Shown in pieces: positions 29,370-39,499 of a stretch of DNA of 64,000 bases. This stretch comes from Acidobacteriota bacterium (GTDB taxonomy: Bacteria; Acidobacteriota; Terriglobia; Terriglobales; Acidobacteriaceae), in the NCBI GenBank assembly GCA_021785495.1, contig JAJYFB010000002.1, positions 1 through 64,000 of the forward strand. The letters are read 5' to 3'. The notes under the pieces are model-generated. The model did not search any database. It worked only from the letters and a program-made list of their open reading frames with translations, and was not told the DNA's origin. Numbering within the stretch: position 1 is the stretch's first letter; each line of letters opens with the position of its first letter. Position numbers and translations under genes: made by a program.

Positions 29370-30329
29370 GTGAAAACCTCCATGCGTCGCGTGGCGCTGA
29401 TCTACAATCCGGCCTCCGGCCAGCGTTCCGCACGGCGGAAGGCGGCCATTGAACAGGCGCTGGCGGTTTTTCGTGCTTCGGGCGTCGTCGCCGAGGCGAT
29501 CGCGACCGCGCGGGCGGGGGAGGCAACGATCCATGCGCAGCGGGCCATCGGCGCGGGCTGCGACACGGTGCTGGCCTGCGGCGGCGATGGCACGGTGCAC
29601 GAGATGGTGCAAGGGCTGGTGGGCACGGAGGCGACGCTTGGCGTGATTCCGCTGGGCACGGCCAATGCGCTGGCCGCGAGCCTCGGCCTCGTCGGCCGTC
29701 CGGCCAAAACAGCGCGCAGGCTGCTTGACGCCGCGCCCAGACGCATCTCCGTGGGGCGCATTCACTTTCGCGATCTGAACGGAAATCCCGCCTCGCGCTA
29801 TTTTGTCGTGGCCGCGGGCATCGGCGCCGACGCGCTCGTCATGGCGCGCATGGACGCGAGGCTCAAGCGGCGGCTGGGCTACCTGCTCTACATCTTCGAA
29901 TGCTTCCGCACCTGGGCGACCTTCCCGTTTCCGCTCTTCGAGGCGGCTCTGCCGGCCAACGGGCACGACAGCCGCGTGGTCGATGTCTCGCAGTTGCTGG
30001 CCGTGCGCGTGCGCTCCTTCGGCGGGGTTCTGGGCGCGCTGGCGCCGGGCGCTGGCCTTTGCAACGATCGCCTCAACCTGCTGGCTTTCAAAACCCGCAA
30101 AAGACTGCACTATCTCACTTTCATGATGAGCGCTGTGGCCGGCAAACACAACTTCAACGGCGCGGTTGAACTGATGGAAACGCCGAGCATCGAGTGCCGC
30201 GCCCGCAACGGCGCCCGCGAATCATTCCTGGTCGAGGCCGACGGCGAACTGCTCGGCAGCCTTCCGGTGCGGCTCGAAATTGTGCCCGACGCACTGACGC
30301 TGCTGGTTCCACCGGGCGCAAAACCGTAG
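29370..30329 (+). CDS. Diacylglycerol kinase family lipid kinase
   Basis: RRVALIYNPASGQRSARRKAAIEQAL, VLACGGDGTVHEMVQGLVGTEATLGVIPLGTANALAASLGL. Confidence 0.93.
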   Translation: MKTSMRRVALIYNPASGQRSARRKAAIEQALAVFRASGVVAEAIATARAGEATIHAQRAIGAGCDTVLACGGDGTVHEMVQGLVGTEATLGVIPLGTANALAASLGLVGRPAKTARRLLDAAPRRISVGRIHFRDLNGNPASRYFVVAAGIGADALVMARMDARLKRRLGYLLYIFECFRTWATFPFPLFEAALPANGHDSRVVDVSQLLAVRVRSFGGVLGALAPGAGLCNDRLNLLAFKTRKRLHYLTFMMSAVAGKHNFNGAVELMETPSIECRARNGARESFLVEADGELLGSLPVRLEIVPDALTLLVPPGAKP

Positions 30330-30382
30330 GGATTCGCATTGATCCGGGCGCGTGTCATCCGCGTGCAGCGCCGGATGCGGCG

Positions 30383-31414
30383 CTACGGCAGTTGCGCGGC
30401 TGCCGCTGCCGGATCCCAATGGTCTGTGCCGGCCAGGAAGACGCGCGGCAGAAACTGCGCCGCCTGGCTCTTCGTCAGTTGATGCGACCAGGCGATGCGG
30501 GCCGCGGGGTTCGCGCCCGGCCCCTTCGAGTGGAACTCGGCGTAGTCGGCCAGCGGCGTTTTGTCCCGGTTGTTCCACGGACTCCACCCTTGCGGGATCA
30601 CGTTGGCAGGTAACTCGGTGTGGATGTAAATCACGCGGGCAAAGGGGCGCCACGGGCGGCCGAGACTGATCGTGTTACGCGGCGCGCCGGCCGGAATGCC
30701 GCTGGTCACCGTGCTGTTGAGAATGACGTAGCCAGTACTCTGCGCGGGCGAGGTGCGCGATTGCGCGGTCAGGTAGCCGGGGCCGATGGCGTGAATCTCC
30801 GTGCGATCGAAGACCGCCGCGGCGTTGCCGAAGAGGAAGTCCACGGCGCCTTCAATGTACGAATGAACATAATACTGGCGGCCGTAGTCGGCGAAGAGCG
30901 TGTCCTGGTAGCCGAGGAACCGGCAATTCTTGAAGACGGCGCGGTCGGAGCGCACGGCGGCGGCCACGGCCTGGCCGGTGTTGCCGGCTGTGTTCGCAAA
31001 GGTCAGATTGTCGGCCTCAAAGCCGTCGCCGTCAATCTCCGCCGTCGCTGTCAGGAACGTGCCGCCAGCCTGTTTGGCGTTGAGGCTGTTGGTGATGACC
31101 ACGTCGGCGGGCGATTTGCCTATACCAACGAGAGTAACGTTTGCATGATTGCGCGTCACGATGATGCGCTCGTGATAAACGCCGGGCGCGATCTCGATGT
31201 AAACGCGGCCGGGTTTGCCGTGGGCGTCCTTGCTGGCGAAGGGATGGTGATCGAGCGCCATCTGGATCGTCGGAAATTCAGTGGTTCCGGCGATTCCGGT
31301 TTTCACATCGGGCGAAACGCGCACATGCACGTCCTGCGCGCCAGCCGGCAGGAGCCATCCCGCCAGGCTGGCCAGAGCCATCATTCTTGTCATCCGCGCC
31401 AATCGGTTGCGCAT
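30383..31414 (-). CDS. Pectinesterase (CE8), exported
   Basis: TVQ-like EFPTIQMALDHHP, GTFLTATAEIDGDGFEADNLTFANTAG, FKNCRFLGYQDTLFADYGRQYYVHSYIEGAVDFLFGNAAAVFDR. Confidence 0.93.
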   Translation of the reverse strand: MRNRLARMTRMMALASLAGWLLPAGAQDVHVRVSPDVKTGIAGTTEFPTIQMALDHHPFASKDAHGKPGRVYIEIAPGVYHERIIVTRNHANVTLVGIGKSPADVVITNSLNAKQAGGTFLTATAEIDGDGFEADNLTFANTAGNTGQAVAAAVRSDRAVFKNCRFLGYQDTLFADYGRQYYVHSYIEGAVDFLFGNAAAVFDRTEIHAIGPGYLTAQSRTSPAQSTGYVILNSTVTSGIPAGAPRNTISLGRPWRPFARVIYIHTELPANVIPQGWSPWNNRDKTPLADYAEFHSKGPGANPAARIAWSHQLTKSQAAQFLPRVFLAGTDHWDPAAAAAQLP

Positions 31415-31538
31415 CGCCGTATGTCTCCTTCATGGACGGAGCCGTCCCGTGTGATAGCCTGATCTGCGGCGCGGCCAAGGCACTGCGGGCTTCTCAGCCT
31501 GCAAACGCCGCCGGGCCGCGTCCTTCCAGAGGTGCTGA

Positions 31539-33644
31539 ATGCACGTTTTTCGATTGGCTCCCGTCGTTTTCATTGTGGCTGCTGGCATGGCGCTTGCGCA
31601 AACCGCGCCTGCTCCCAAGCCGGCTCCCGTTGCGCAGGATGTGTCGGCCCGGCCGACGCCTCCGCCGGAGATTTCCAGCCTCGATCTGTCGGCGATCGAC
31701 CATGGCGCCGACCCCTGCGTCGATTTCTATCAGTACGCCTGCGGCAACTGGAAGAAGGCGCACGCCATTCCCTCCGATCAGGTCGTCTGGGCGCGCTCGT
31801 TCTCGCAACTGGCTTTGCGCAATCAGTACCTGCTGTGGAAGGATCTGGACGCGGCGGCCCGGGATCCGAAGACGCCGCTGCAAAAACAGTACGGCGACTT
31901 TTACGCCGCCTGCATGGATACGAGCGCGATTGAAAAGCAGGGCATCGAGCCCATCGAAGGCGCCTGGAAGCAGATTGGCGCGTTCCAAAGCGTTGGCCAG
32001 ATTCCCGCCCTGCTCTCCTGGCTCGAAGACCGCGGCATCCCCGACGGCTTTTTCGGGTTCAGCGTTGAGCAGGACGAAAAGGACTCGTCCCAGCAGATCG
32101 CCGAGGCCGATCAGGGCGGCATCTCGCTGCCCGATCGCGATTATTACCTCGTCGATTCACCGCACTTCGCCCAGATTCGCGCCGAGTACGTGGCGCATGT
32201 GACGAAGATGTTCGTGCTGGCCGGCGACGCGCCGGCAGAGGCCGCCCAAGAGGCCGCCTCGGTGATGACCATCGAGACCGCGCTGGCCAAGGCCTCCATG
32301 TCGCGCGTCGATCTGCGCGATCCCGAAAAGATCTATCACATCTACACCGTCGCCGATTTTCAAAAGCTGACGCCGCAATTCGACTGGAAACCCTACTTTG
32401 ATGCGATCGGTATCGGCCACTTCGACACGCTCAACGTCTCGGCTCCGGATTTCTTCAAGGGCCTGAATGCGGCGCTGGCGAGCGAGCCGGTTTCGGCCTG
32501 GAAGAGCTACCTGCGCTGGCAGGTGCTGCACGGCGAAGCCTCAAACCTGTCGAGCGCCTTCTTCGAGGAGGACTTCCGCTTCTTCGGCCAGACGCTGGCC
32601 GGACAGAAGGTGCCGCAGCCGCGCTGGAAGCAGTGCACGCGAGCCACCGACGAGGCGCTGGGCGAAGCCGTGGGCCAGGACTGGGTCAAAGAAAATTTTC
32701 CGCCCCAGGCCAAGGCCAGCATGGACAAACTGGTGGCCGCGCTCGAAAAGGCCCTGGGCGACGATATGCGCCAGTTACCGTGGATGAGCGCCCCGACGAA
32801 GAAGGCCGCTGAAGAGAAGCTGGCCATGATCCGCAACAAGATCGGCTACCCGGAGAAGTGGCGCGATTATTCGAGCATGAAGGTCGTGCGCAGCTCGTTT
32901 GTCGCCGACCAGGAGCAGGCTGCGCTGTTCGCCCGCAACTACAACTACGCCAAGCTCGGCAAGCCGGTGGACGAAAAAGAGTGGGGCATGACGCCGCCCA
33001 CGGTCAACGCCTACTACGATCCCTCGTTCAACGACATCAACTTCCCGGCCGGCATCCTGCAGCCGCCGTTCTTCAACTTCAAGGCCGATCCGGCGGTGAA
33101 CTTCGGCGGCATTGGCATGGTGATCGGCCACGAGATGACGCACGGTTTCGATGACGAGGGCTCGCACTTCGACGGCAAGGGCAATCTGCGCGAGTGGTGG
33201 ACGGCCAGCGACCGCAAGGCCTTCACCGAACGCACCGGCTGCCTGGCCGACGAGTACAGCGGCTTTGAGAGCCTCCCGGCCAAGGGCGATGCCAAGGCCG
33301 TGCATCTCAACGGCAAGCTGACGCTCGGCGAAAACACGGCCGACAACGGCGGCCTGCGCATCGCCTACCAGGCGCTGGTCGACACCCTGGCCGCCGAGCA
33401 CGAGAGCCTCGACGAGAAGATCGACGGCTATACCGAGGCGCAGCGCTACTTCCTCGGCTTCGCGCAGGTCTGGTGCGAAAACCGCACCGATGCCATCGCC
33501 CGCGTCCGGGCGCTCACCGATCCGCACTCGCCGGGCCGCTGGCGCGTCAACGGCTCGGTCCAGAACTTCGACGGGTTCGGCAAGGCCTTCGGCTGCAAGA
33601 AGGGCCAGCCGATGGAGCCGGAGAACTCCTGCCGCGTCTGGTAG
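31539..33644 (+). CDS. M13 family metallopeptidase (neprilysin/PepO-like), exported
   Basis: IGMVIGHEMTHGFDDEGSHFDGKGNLREWWT zinc motif; LTLGENTADNGGLRIAYQAL; C-terminal CRVW. Confidence 0.95.
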   Translation: MHVFRLAPVVFIVAAGMALAQTAPAPKPAPVAQDVSARPTPPPEISSLDLSAIDHGADPCVDFYQYACGNWKKAHAIPSDQVVWARSFSQLALRNQYLLWKDLDAAARDPKTPLQKQYGDFYAACMDTSAIEKQGIEPIEGAWKQIGAFQSVGQIPALLSWLEDRGIPDGFFGFSVEQDEKDSSQQIAEADQGGISLPDRDYYLVDSPHFAQIRAEYVAHVTKMFVLAGDAPAEAAQEAASVMTIETALAKASMSRVDLRDPEKIYHIYTVADFQKLTPQFDWKPYFDAIGIGHFDTLNVSAPDFFKGLNAALASEPVSAWKSYLRWQVLHGEASNLSSAFFEEDFRFFGQTLAGQKVPQPRWKQCTRATDEALGEAVGQDWVKENFPPQAKASMDKLVAALEKALGDDMRQLPWMSAPTKKAAEEKLAMIRNKIGYPEKWRDYSSMKVVRSSFVADQEQAALFARNYNYAKLGKPVDEKEWGMTPPTVNAYYDPSFNDINFPAGILQPPFFNFKADPAVNFGGIGMVIGHEMTHGFDDEGSHFDGKGNLREWWTASDRKAFTERTGCLADEYSGFESLPAKGDAKAVHLNGKLTLGENTADNGGLRIAYQALVDTLAAEHESLDEKIDGYTEAQRYFLGFAQVWCENRTDAIARVRALTDPHSPGRWRVNGSVQNFDGFGKAFGCKKGQPMEPENSCRVW

Positions 33645-33988
33645 GGCAGGGAAGAGGCGCCATCCAGAGCCCGGCCGGCGGCGGAAATCCTCTCCGCCGC
33701 CGTGCGGGCTCAATTTTCTTCGCCCGCCCCGCTCCCCTTTGCCGGTGCGCCAGCGTCTATACTGCCATTACATCCGATTTGCGGGTTTGTGGAGAGAAAA
33801 CGGGGCAGGCTGTCCGGCGGAGGCATTCTCGGCCGCAAAAGTTCGCGGCGCTGGCGTCGTTCGGCGCGGAAACTAGGCACAACCTGCCCTCGCCTTTTAC
33901 AATGCATCAGGGATTCCATCCCAACCCAGCACTGCTCGGGGAACGACCAAACTTGGCGGCGAACGCCGAACCAGGATGAAGGAATAGC

Positions 33989-35383
33989 ATGAGGTTCATG
34001 AAATTCGGCAAGGCGCTGTTCTTGGGCGCTCTCTCGGTGGCTATCGTCTGCGGCGTAACGTCCTGTATCGAGAGCTATACGGTGGGCTACCTGTACGTCA
34101 CAGGAACCGTCACGGCTTCGACCGGGAGCAACGGCCTTATCACCGGCTATCAGATCGACCACAATACGGGCCAGTTGACGCCGATCAATGCGTTGCCGGT
34201 CGCTTCGGGCGGAGCCAATCCGGTGCGGGCCGTCCTGACCCTGGGCAGCCGCTTCATCTATGTCCTCAATCGCGGCGCCAACGCCGCGGGATCGGCCGAT
34301 TGCTACGGTACGGACCCCAGCACCGAGTGCCTGAACGCCAATATTACCCAGTTCGCCGTCGGCGGCAACGGCATGTTGACCGCCGAGGAGACCTTTTATA
34401 CGCAGGGTCTCAACCCGTTTCGCATGGCTGTCGATGGATCGGGCAACTACCTGATGGTGCTCGATCACGATGCGCCCGACAACGCCAACCCGTCGGCAGG
34501 CGATGCCTGCGCGCTGGCGCTGCAAAACCTGGGACAGGGTGGCTCCAATGTAACCACCTGCGGCGACGTCACCATCTTCAGCATCAACCAGACCACGGGA
34601 CGCCTGTCGCTGGTGCAGAATGCGCAGGTCACGATGAACGGCAAGCAGTTGACCTACTTCCCGGTGCCGGCCAATCCCGTGGACTTTGTTCTGACCGGAA
34701 GCTCTCTGCTGACGCTGACCGGAGGCGCCACGCCGGCCTCGTTCCCGTACACGGGCGCAACTTCGGTCTGGCCCTACAGCTACAACGGCAGCAACGGCCA
34801 GTTGACCCTGAGCCAGAACAGCGTGCAGCCGCTTGGCATCAAACAGGGCACGGCCATCGTCTACACCAACGGCGTCGTCTATGTCCTCGACAACGAGCCG
34901 GTGACGGTTGACTTCAATGGCACATCCACGAACTCGCAGAGCCAGATTTTGCCGTATACCGTTGGTGCGGCCGGAGCCCTGCAGGCTGAACCCACCGGCG
35001 TGATTCCCGACGATCCCACGCTCGGCAACCCCATCCAGTTGCTCGTCGAGTCCAAGGGCCATTATCTTTACGTGGCCAACCAGGGCAATAACACCGTCGG
35101 CAACAATCCGGAGAGCGGCCTCGCCGGTTATTACATCACGACCTCGCCAGCCTACCAGTTGACCTTCCTTCCGCATGAACCGTTTGGTTCCGGATCGGGA
35201 CCGCAGTGTATCGTCGAGGATCCGACGGATCAGTACATCTACGAGGCCAACGAGTACGATTCGACGGTCACCGGACGGCTTCTCGATCCCACCTCCGGGT
35301 ACCTGGACAACATGAGCCGCGTCCAAACCTACACGCTCCCCGGCCCGGCGTCCTGGTGTCTGATCGACGGGCGCACCAATTAA
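33989..35383 (+). CDS. Beta-propeller (lactonase/YVTN-like) lipoprotein, tandem paralogue 1
   Basis: VTSCIES lipobox-like; repeated fIYVLNRG / YLYVANQGNNTVG blades. Confidence 0.78.
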   Translation: MRFMKFGKALFLGALSVAIVCGVTSCIESYTVGYLYVTGTVTASTGSNGLITGYQIDHNTGQLTPINALPVASGGANPVRAVLTLGSRFIYVLNRGANAAGSADCYGTDPSTECLNANITQFAVGGNGMLTAEETFYTQGLNPFRMAVDGSGNYLMVLDHDAPDNANPSAGDACALALQNLGQGGSNVTTCGDVTIFSINQTTGRLSLVQNAQVTMNGKQLTYFPVPANPVDFVLTGSSLLTLTGGATPASFPYTGATSVWPYSYNGSNGQLTLSQNSVQPLGIKQGTAIVYTNGVVYVLDNEPVTVDFNGTSTNSQSQILPYTVGAAGALQAEPTGVIPDDPTLGNPIQLLVESKGHYLYVANQGNNTVGNNPESGLAGYYITTSPAYQLTFLPHEPFGSGSGPQCIVEDPTDQYIYEANEYDSTVTGRLLDPTSGYLDNMSRVQTYTLPGPASWCLIDGRTN

Positions 35384-35559
35384 CCGCCAGACTGCGTTCC
35401 GGCCGGGCGCTCCCGGACCGGTTGCAGGCCGGTTGCAACGCTTGGGCGGCCATACCGCCTGAGCCCAACGGAGAATCGCGGGAGACGGTTCAACGCCGCC
35501 CGCGATTCGGTCGCAGAGAATGGATTGTACGGAACTGGCAACAGTTCCGCCCACGAAAG

Positions 35560-36822
35560 ATGCACATGAAGCTATCCAGATCGAGCCAGCTTGCGCTGGT
35601 TGTCGCGGCCAGCCTGGGAGTGGCGTCGCTGATTACTGCCTGTCAGCAGGTTACCCAGACGCTGACCGTCGATTTTGTCTATGTGGCCAGCGCCCAGGCC
35701 GCCGGCGCAAATCAGTACGGCGAGATCGACGTCTTCGAGATCAACTCCGAGTCCGGCCTCATGCGTCCGATTCCCACCTCGCCCTTCCCCTCCGGCGGCC
35801 GCGATCCGGTGGCCGAGGCTGTCTCCTCCGACAACGCCAATCTGTTTGTCGTCAATCAGGACGACAACAACATCACCCAGTTCGGCATCGGCACCGATGG
35901 CAAGCTCTACGCCAACCAAACCGTGAACACGCCGGGCATCTTCCCGCTGGCGGTCGCGGCCAGCGCATCCAATCTTTTTGTCGTCGATCTCTACCAGCCG
36001 CTGCCGATCTGTTCGACGGCCAATCCCTGCTCGGGTTCGATCTCCGTGTTTCAGTTCGTGCCGCCGTCGAGCGGCAGGTGTACTTCCACCATTTGCATGG
36101 GCTTGCCTGCCAATAATGCGGCGGTGAACGGCCAGTACTGGCCCTTGACGGTTTCGAGTGCGCCCAGCGACGTGATCGTCCCCACCGCCGTCAATGTGCT
36201 CGCCAATGGCAACTTCGTGTATGTCACGGCGTACGATTCGACCCCCTCGACGCCGGTGGGTTATGTCTTTGCCTTCGCGGTTGGCTCCGGCGGCGGGCTG
36301 ACGGCCGTGCCCGGCTCGCCCTTCTCGGTCGGCTCGCAGCCTTCCGCCCTCGCCAGCGACAGCAAGAGCGCCAACGTCTACGTGGCGGATGCCCGCGGGG
36401 CCGATGTGCATGGCTATGCAGTGGGAGCCAATGGAGCGCTGACGGAGATGAGCGGCAGTCCCTTCCCGGCCGGCAATCAGCCCAGCGCCATCGTCGTCGA
36501 TCCTTCGTACGCGTATGCCTATGTCGCCAATGCGCAGGATGCGACCGTGACGGCCTACTCCATTTCGAGCACGGGCGCGCTGTCCAGAACCGGCAGTTAC
36601 GCAACCGGCCAGCAGCCGGTCGCCATCGGCATCGATCCCTCGACCAACCACTTTTTGTATGTCGCCAACTTCCTGGGCAACACGGTTTCGGGCTTCGAGC
36701 TGAGCACGACGGATGGATCGCTGCTGGACTCGCAGCTCTCTCCGTATGCCTCCGACGCCAATCCCACGGCTGTGGCGGCCATTCCGCACAACGGCACCGG
36801 AGCTGGCATCCAGACGCAGTGA
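35560..36822 (+). CDS. Beta-propeller (lactonase-like) lipoprotein, tandem paralogue 2
   Basis: SLITACQQVTQTLTVDFVYVASAQAAG; AYAYVANAQDATVTAYSIS...HFLYVANFLGNTVSGFEL. Confidence 0.82.
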   Translation: MHMKLSRSSQLALVVAASLGVASLITACQQVTQTLTVDFVYVASAQAAGANQYGEIDVFEINSESGLMRPIPTSPFPSGGRDPVAEAVSSDNANLFVVNQDDNNITQFGIGTDGKLYANQTVNTPGIFPLAVAASASNLFVVDLYQPLPICSTANPCSGSISVFQFVPPSSGRCTSTICMGLPANNAAVNGQYWPLTVSSAPSDVIVPTAVNVLANGNFVYVTAYDSTPSTPVGYVFAFAVGSGGGLTAVPGSPFSVGSQPSALASDSKSANVYVADARGADVHGYAVGANGALTEMSGSPFPAGNQPSAIVVDPSYAYAYVANAQDATVTAYSISSTGALSRTGSYATGQQPVAIGIDPSTNHFLYVANFLGNTVSGFELSTTDGSLLDSQLSPYASDANPTAVAAIPHNGTGAGIQTQ

Positions 36823-36950
36823 AGGTTGCATGCGGGTTCGCCGGCCTGACCGGATGGTGGCAATACCCCTCGGGCCGCTTTTACAATAGCCTGAGGTCAA
36901 CATAATCGAGATCTTTTACGGGCTCCAGCGGCCCCTCACGAAGGAAGCGC

Positions 36951-38231
36951 ATGAAGTTCAGCAAATTGAGTCAGCTCGCGTTGGTTTCAGGCATCAGCCT
37001 TCTGGCTGCCTCACTCCTGGCGGGCTGCTATCTGATCACCATCGACTACGTCTTTGTGGCCAGCTCGGCCAGCTCGACGGCCGGTAGCCAGGGACAGGTC
37101 CATGCCTATGCCGTGGATGCCGAGTCGGGAGCCATCCGCGACGTCCTGGGAACGGTCGCATCGGGTGGCGTCAATCCCGTTGCCATGACCACAACCTCGG
37201 ATTATTACAATCTGTACGTCGCCAATCAGGGCAGCAACACCGTGGTCCATTTCTCGATTCAGAACGACGGCGGCCTCACGCAGATGGACTCCATCACGCT
37301 GCCCGGGCCACCGGCGGCCCTGGCCGTGAATCAGGCGGATACCTATCTTTATGTGGTCTCCGGCAGCAACACGGCGACGCTGACCGAATACGCGCTCGCC
37401 AGTGGAACCGGGGCCATCGGCGCGCCGGTGCAGACGGTCAATCTCAGCCTGAACTGCAACGCCAGCAAGATCGCCAACTATCCCAGCGACGCGATGGTGC
37501 CGACCGGCGTCGCCGTCCTGCCCGGCAATGGCGGCGTATTCGTCACGGCCTATGACCAATCGGCCTACAACCCCAACCTGGCCGTGGCCACGCCCAGCAG
37601 CGCCAATCCCGGCTGGCTCTTCGGCATGGCTGTCGGCGCAAACGGGGCCCTTGCCCCGGCGGCCCAAAACTGCGCCAGTTCCACCGGCTTGAAGCCCTAT
37701 GATGTGTACGAGGCCGGCGTCCGGCCTTCGGCTCTGGCCATCGATCCCACCGGCCGTTTTGTCTACATCACCGACTATGCCTCGAATACCCTGATCGGCT
37801 ACAGCGTGCTTTCGACGGACTCTTTGACGCTGATGCTCAACGGGCCCTTCAAGACCGGAAACGAACCGACGGCCGTCCTTGTCGATCCCCGCGGCCTCTA
37901 CATTTACGTGACCAATTCGCTCGATAACACCGTCTCCGCCTATGCCATCACGCTGGCCACCGGCACGCCGACGAATGTTGTCAACACCAGCGGATCGGCC
38001 TCCAACAATACCGACTCCACTCCGGTGGCGATGACCGTCGAGCCCTCGCTCGGGCGCTTCCTCTTCACCGCCAATCGCCTGGGTGACTCGGTCTCCGGCT
38101 TTCTGATCAATCCGAACAATGGCGCCCTGTCCGCCTTGCAGGATACGCCCTATCCCATCGCAGGAAGCTTTCCGACGGCGGTCGTTGCCGTTCCTCACGG
38201 AAACCACGCCTCGGAGACGGTTGCACCGTAG
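36951..38231 (+). CDS. Beta-propeller (lactonase-like) lipoprotein, tandem paralogue 3
   Basis: AASLLAGCYLITIDYVFVASSASS; LYIYVTNSLDNTVSAYAI...RFLFTANRLGDSVSGFLI. Confidence 0.82.
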   Translation: MKFSKLSQLALVSGISLLAASLLAGCYLITIDYVFVASSASSTAGSQGQVHAYAVDAESGAIRDVLGTVASGGVNPVAMTTTSDYYNLYVANQGSNTVVHFSIQNDGGLTQMDSITLPGPPAALAVNQADTYLYVVSGSNTATLTEYALASGTGAIGAPVQTVNLSLNCNASKIANYPSDAMVPTGVAVLPGNGGVFVTAYDQSAYNPNLAVATPSSANPGWLFGMAVGANGALAPAAQNCASSTGLKPYDVYEAGVRPSALAIDPTGRFVYITDYASNTLIGYSVLSTDSLTLMLNGPFKTGNEPTAVLVDPRGLYIYVTNSLDNTVSAYAITLATGTPTNVVNTSGSASNNTDSTPVAMTVEPSLGRFLFTANRLGDSVSGFLINPNNGALSALQDTPYPIAGSFPTAVVAVPHGNHASETVAP

Positions 38232-38253
38232 CCAGGCAACCTGGTTTTACGGC

Positions 38254-38284
38254 AAAAGGCCCAGCCCTCCGGCTGGGCCTTTTG
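38254..38284 (+). terminator. Rho-independent terminator
   Basis: AAAAGGCCCAGCC-CTCC-GGCTGGGCCTTTT shortly after the paralogue-3 stop. Confidence 0.85.
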
Positions 38285-38354
38285 TGCGCTTGCCCTGCGC
38301 GCGCACGGCCGTTTCCCCATCCCTGCACCGGTGCTTTCCTGCTACTCTCGTAAC

Positions 38355-39458
38355 GTGGGCTTCCATGATTTTCTCGGCAACGCGGCCACGGTCGCGCACC
38401 TGCGCGAGAGCGTGCGCGCGGACCGTTTTCCGCACTCGATGATTCTGGCCGGGCCGCGCGGCGCAGGCAAGTACACGCTGGCGCTCATGCTGGCCCAGGC
38501 CGTTAACTGCCTCAACCCGCCGGAGACCGGTGGCCTGCCGGATTTTTGCGGCATGTGCCGCAACTGCACGCGCATCGCGGCATCGGCCAACCTCGACGCG
38601 CTGGTCGCCGCCGCCGTTGAGGCACGGGAAGAACTGCGCGAAACCGACAAACGCGAGACGCGCATTCTCATCGAGACGCACCCGGACGTGCTCGTCATCC
38701 CGCCCGACCCGCCGCAGCTTCTCATCAAGCTCGGCCAGGTGCGGCAGGCCATTCACGCGGCCTACTACCGTCCGCCCTCGGAAGCCAAACGCGCGTTCAC
38801 GATCTTCACCTCGTCGGCGTTTATGAAGGAGGCGGCCAACAGCCTGCTCAAACTGCTCGAAGAGCCTCCCGACCACACAACGCTGATTCTGCTCACGGAG
38901 AATCCCCAGGAGCTGCTGCCGACCATCCGCTCGCGGGCGGTCGTCCACCGGTTGGGCGCCTTGCCCGTGGCCGAACTCGAGTCGCTCCTCGCCGTGCGCC
39001 GTCCTGAGCTCCGGCCGCAGCCGCGCGCGCTGGCCGCACGCCTGGCCGAGGGCGCCGTGGGCCGCGCGCTCACCATCGATCTGGACGCCTACATCGTCAG
39101 CCGCAAGGATGCGCTCACCCTTCTGCGCACCGCGCTGCGCGAGCCCGACTATAGTGAACTTTTCCGCGCCACGGAAACTTACCGCGCCGGGGCCGAAGGA
39201 CAGGAAAAGACCGTCCACTTGCTGCGCGCGCTCGGCAGCCTGGTGGAAGACCTGCTCCTGATTCAGGCCGGCACGCCCGGCCTGATCCGCAATCTTGATC
39301 TGGAGTCCGAACTGACGCGCCTGGCCGAGGGGCTCACCCTTGATTGGATCGACGGAGCCGCCCGCGCTCTGACGCAGGTCGAGCAGGGCATGCGCCGCAA
39401 CCTGCTGCGTTCGCTTTCGCTCGACGCCATGGCCGTGGGGCTTGGCCGCCAGGCCTGA
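38355..39458 (+). CDS. holB: DNA polymerase III delta' subunit; GTG start
   Basis: VGFHDFLGNAATVAHLRESVRADRFPHSMILAGPRGAGKYTLALMLAQAVNC; C-x8-CxxC zinc motif; FTSSAFMKEAANSLLKLLEEPPDHTTLILLTENPQELLPTIRSRA. Confidence 0.92.
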   Translation: MGFHDFLGNAATVAHLRESVRADRFPHSMILAGPRGAGKYTLALMLAQAVNCLNPPETGGLPDFCGMCRNCTRIAASANLDALVAAAVEAREELRETDKRETRILIETHPDVLVIPPDPPQLLIKLGQVRQAIHAAYYRPPSEAKRAFTIFTSSAFMKEAANSLLKLLEEPPDHTTLILLTENPQELLPTIRSRAVVHRLGALPVAELESLLAVRRPELRPQPRALAARLAEGAVGRALTIDLDAYIVSRKDALTLLRTALREPDYSELFRATETYRAGAEGQEKTVHLLRALGSLVEDLLLIQAGTPGLIRNLDLESELTRLAEGLTLDWIDGAARALTQVEQGMRRNLLRSLSLDAMAVGLGRQA

Positions 39459-39499
39459 CGGCCACCATCGCGGCCCACAAGCCAGTTCCGTCCGCAATC

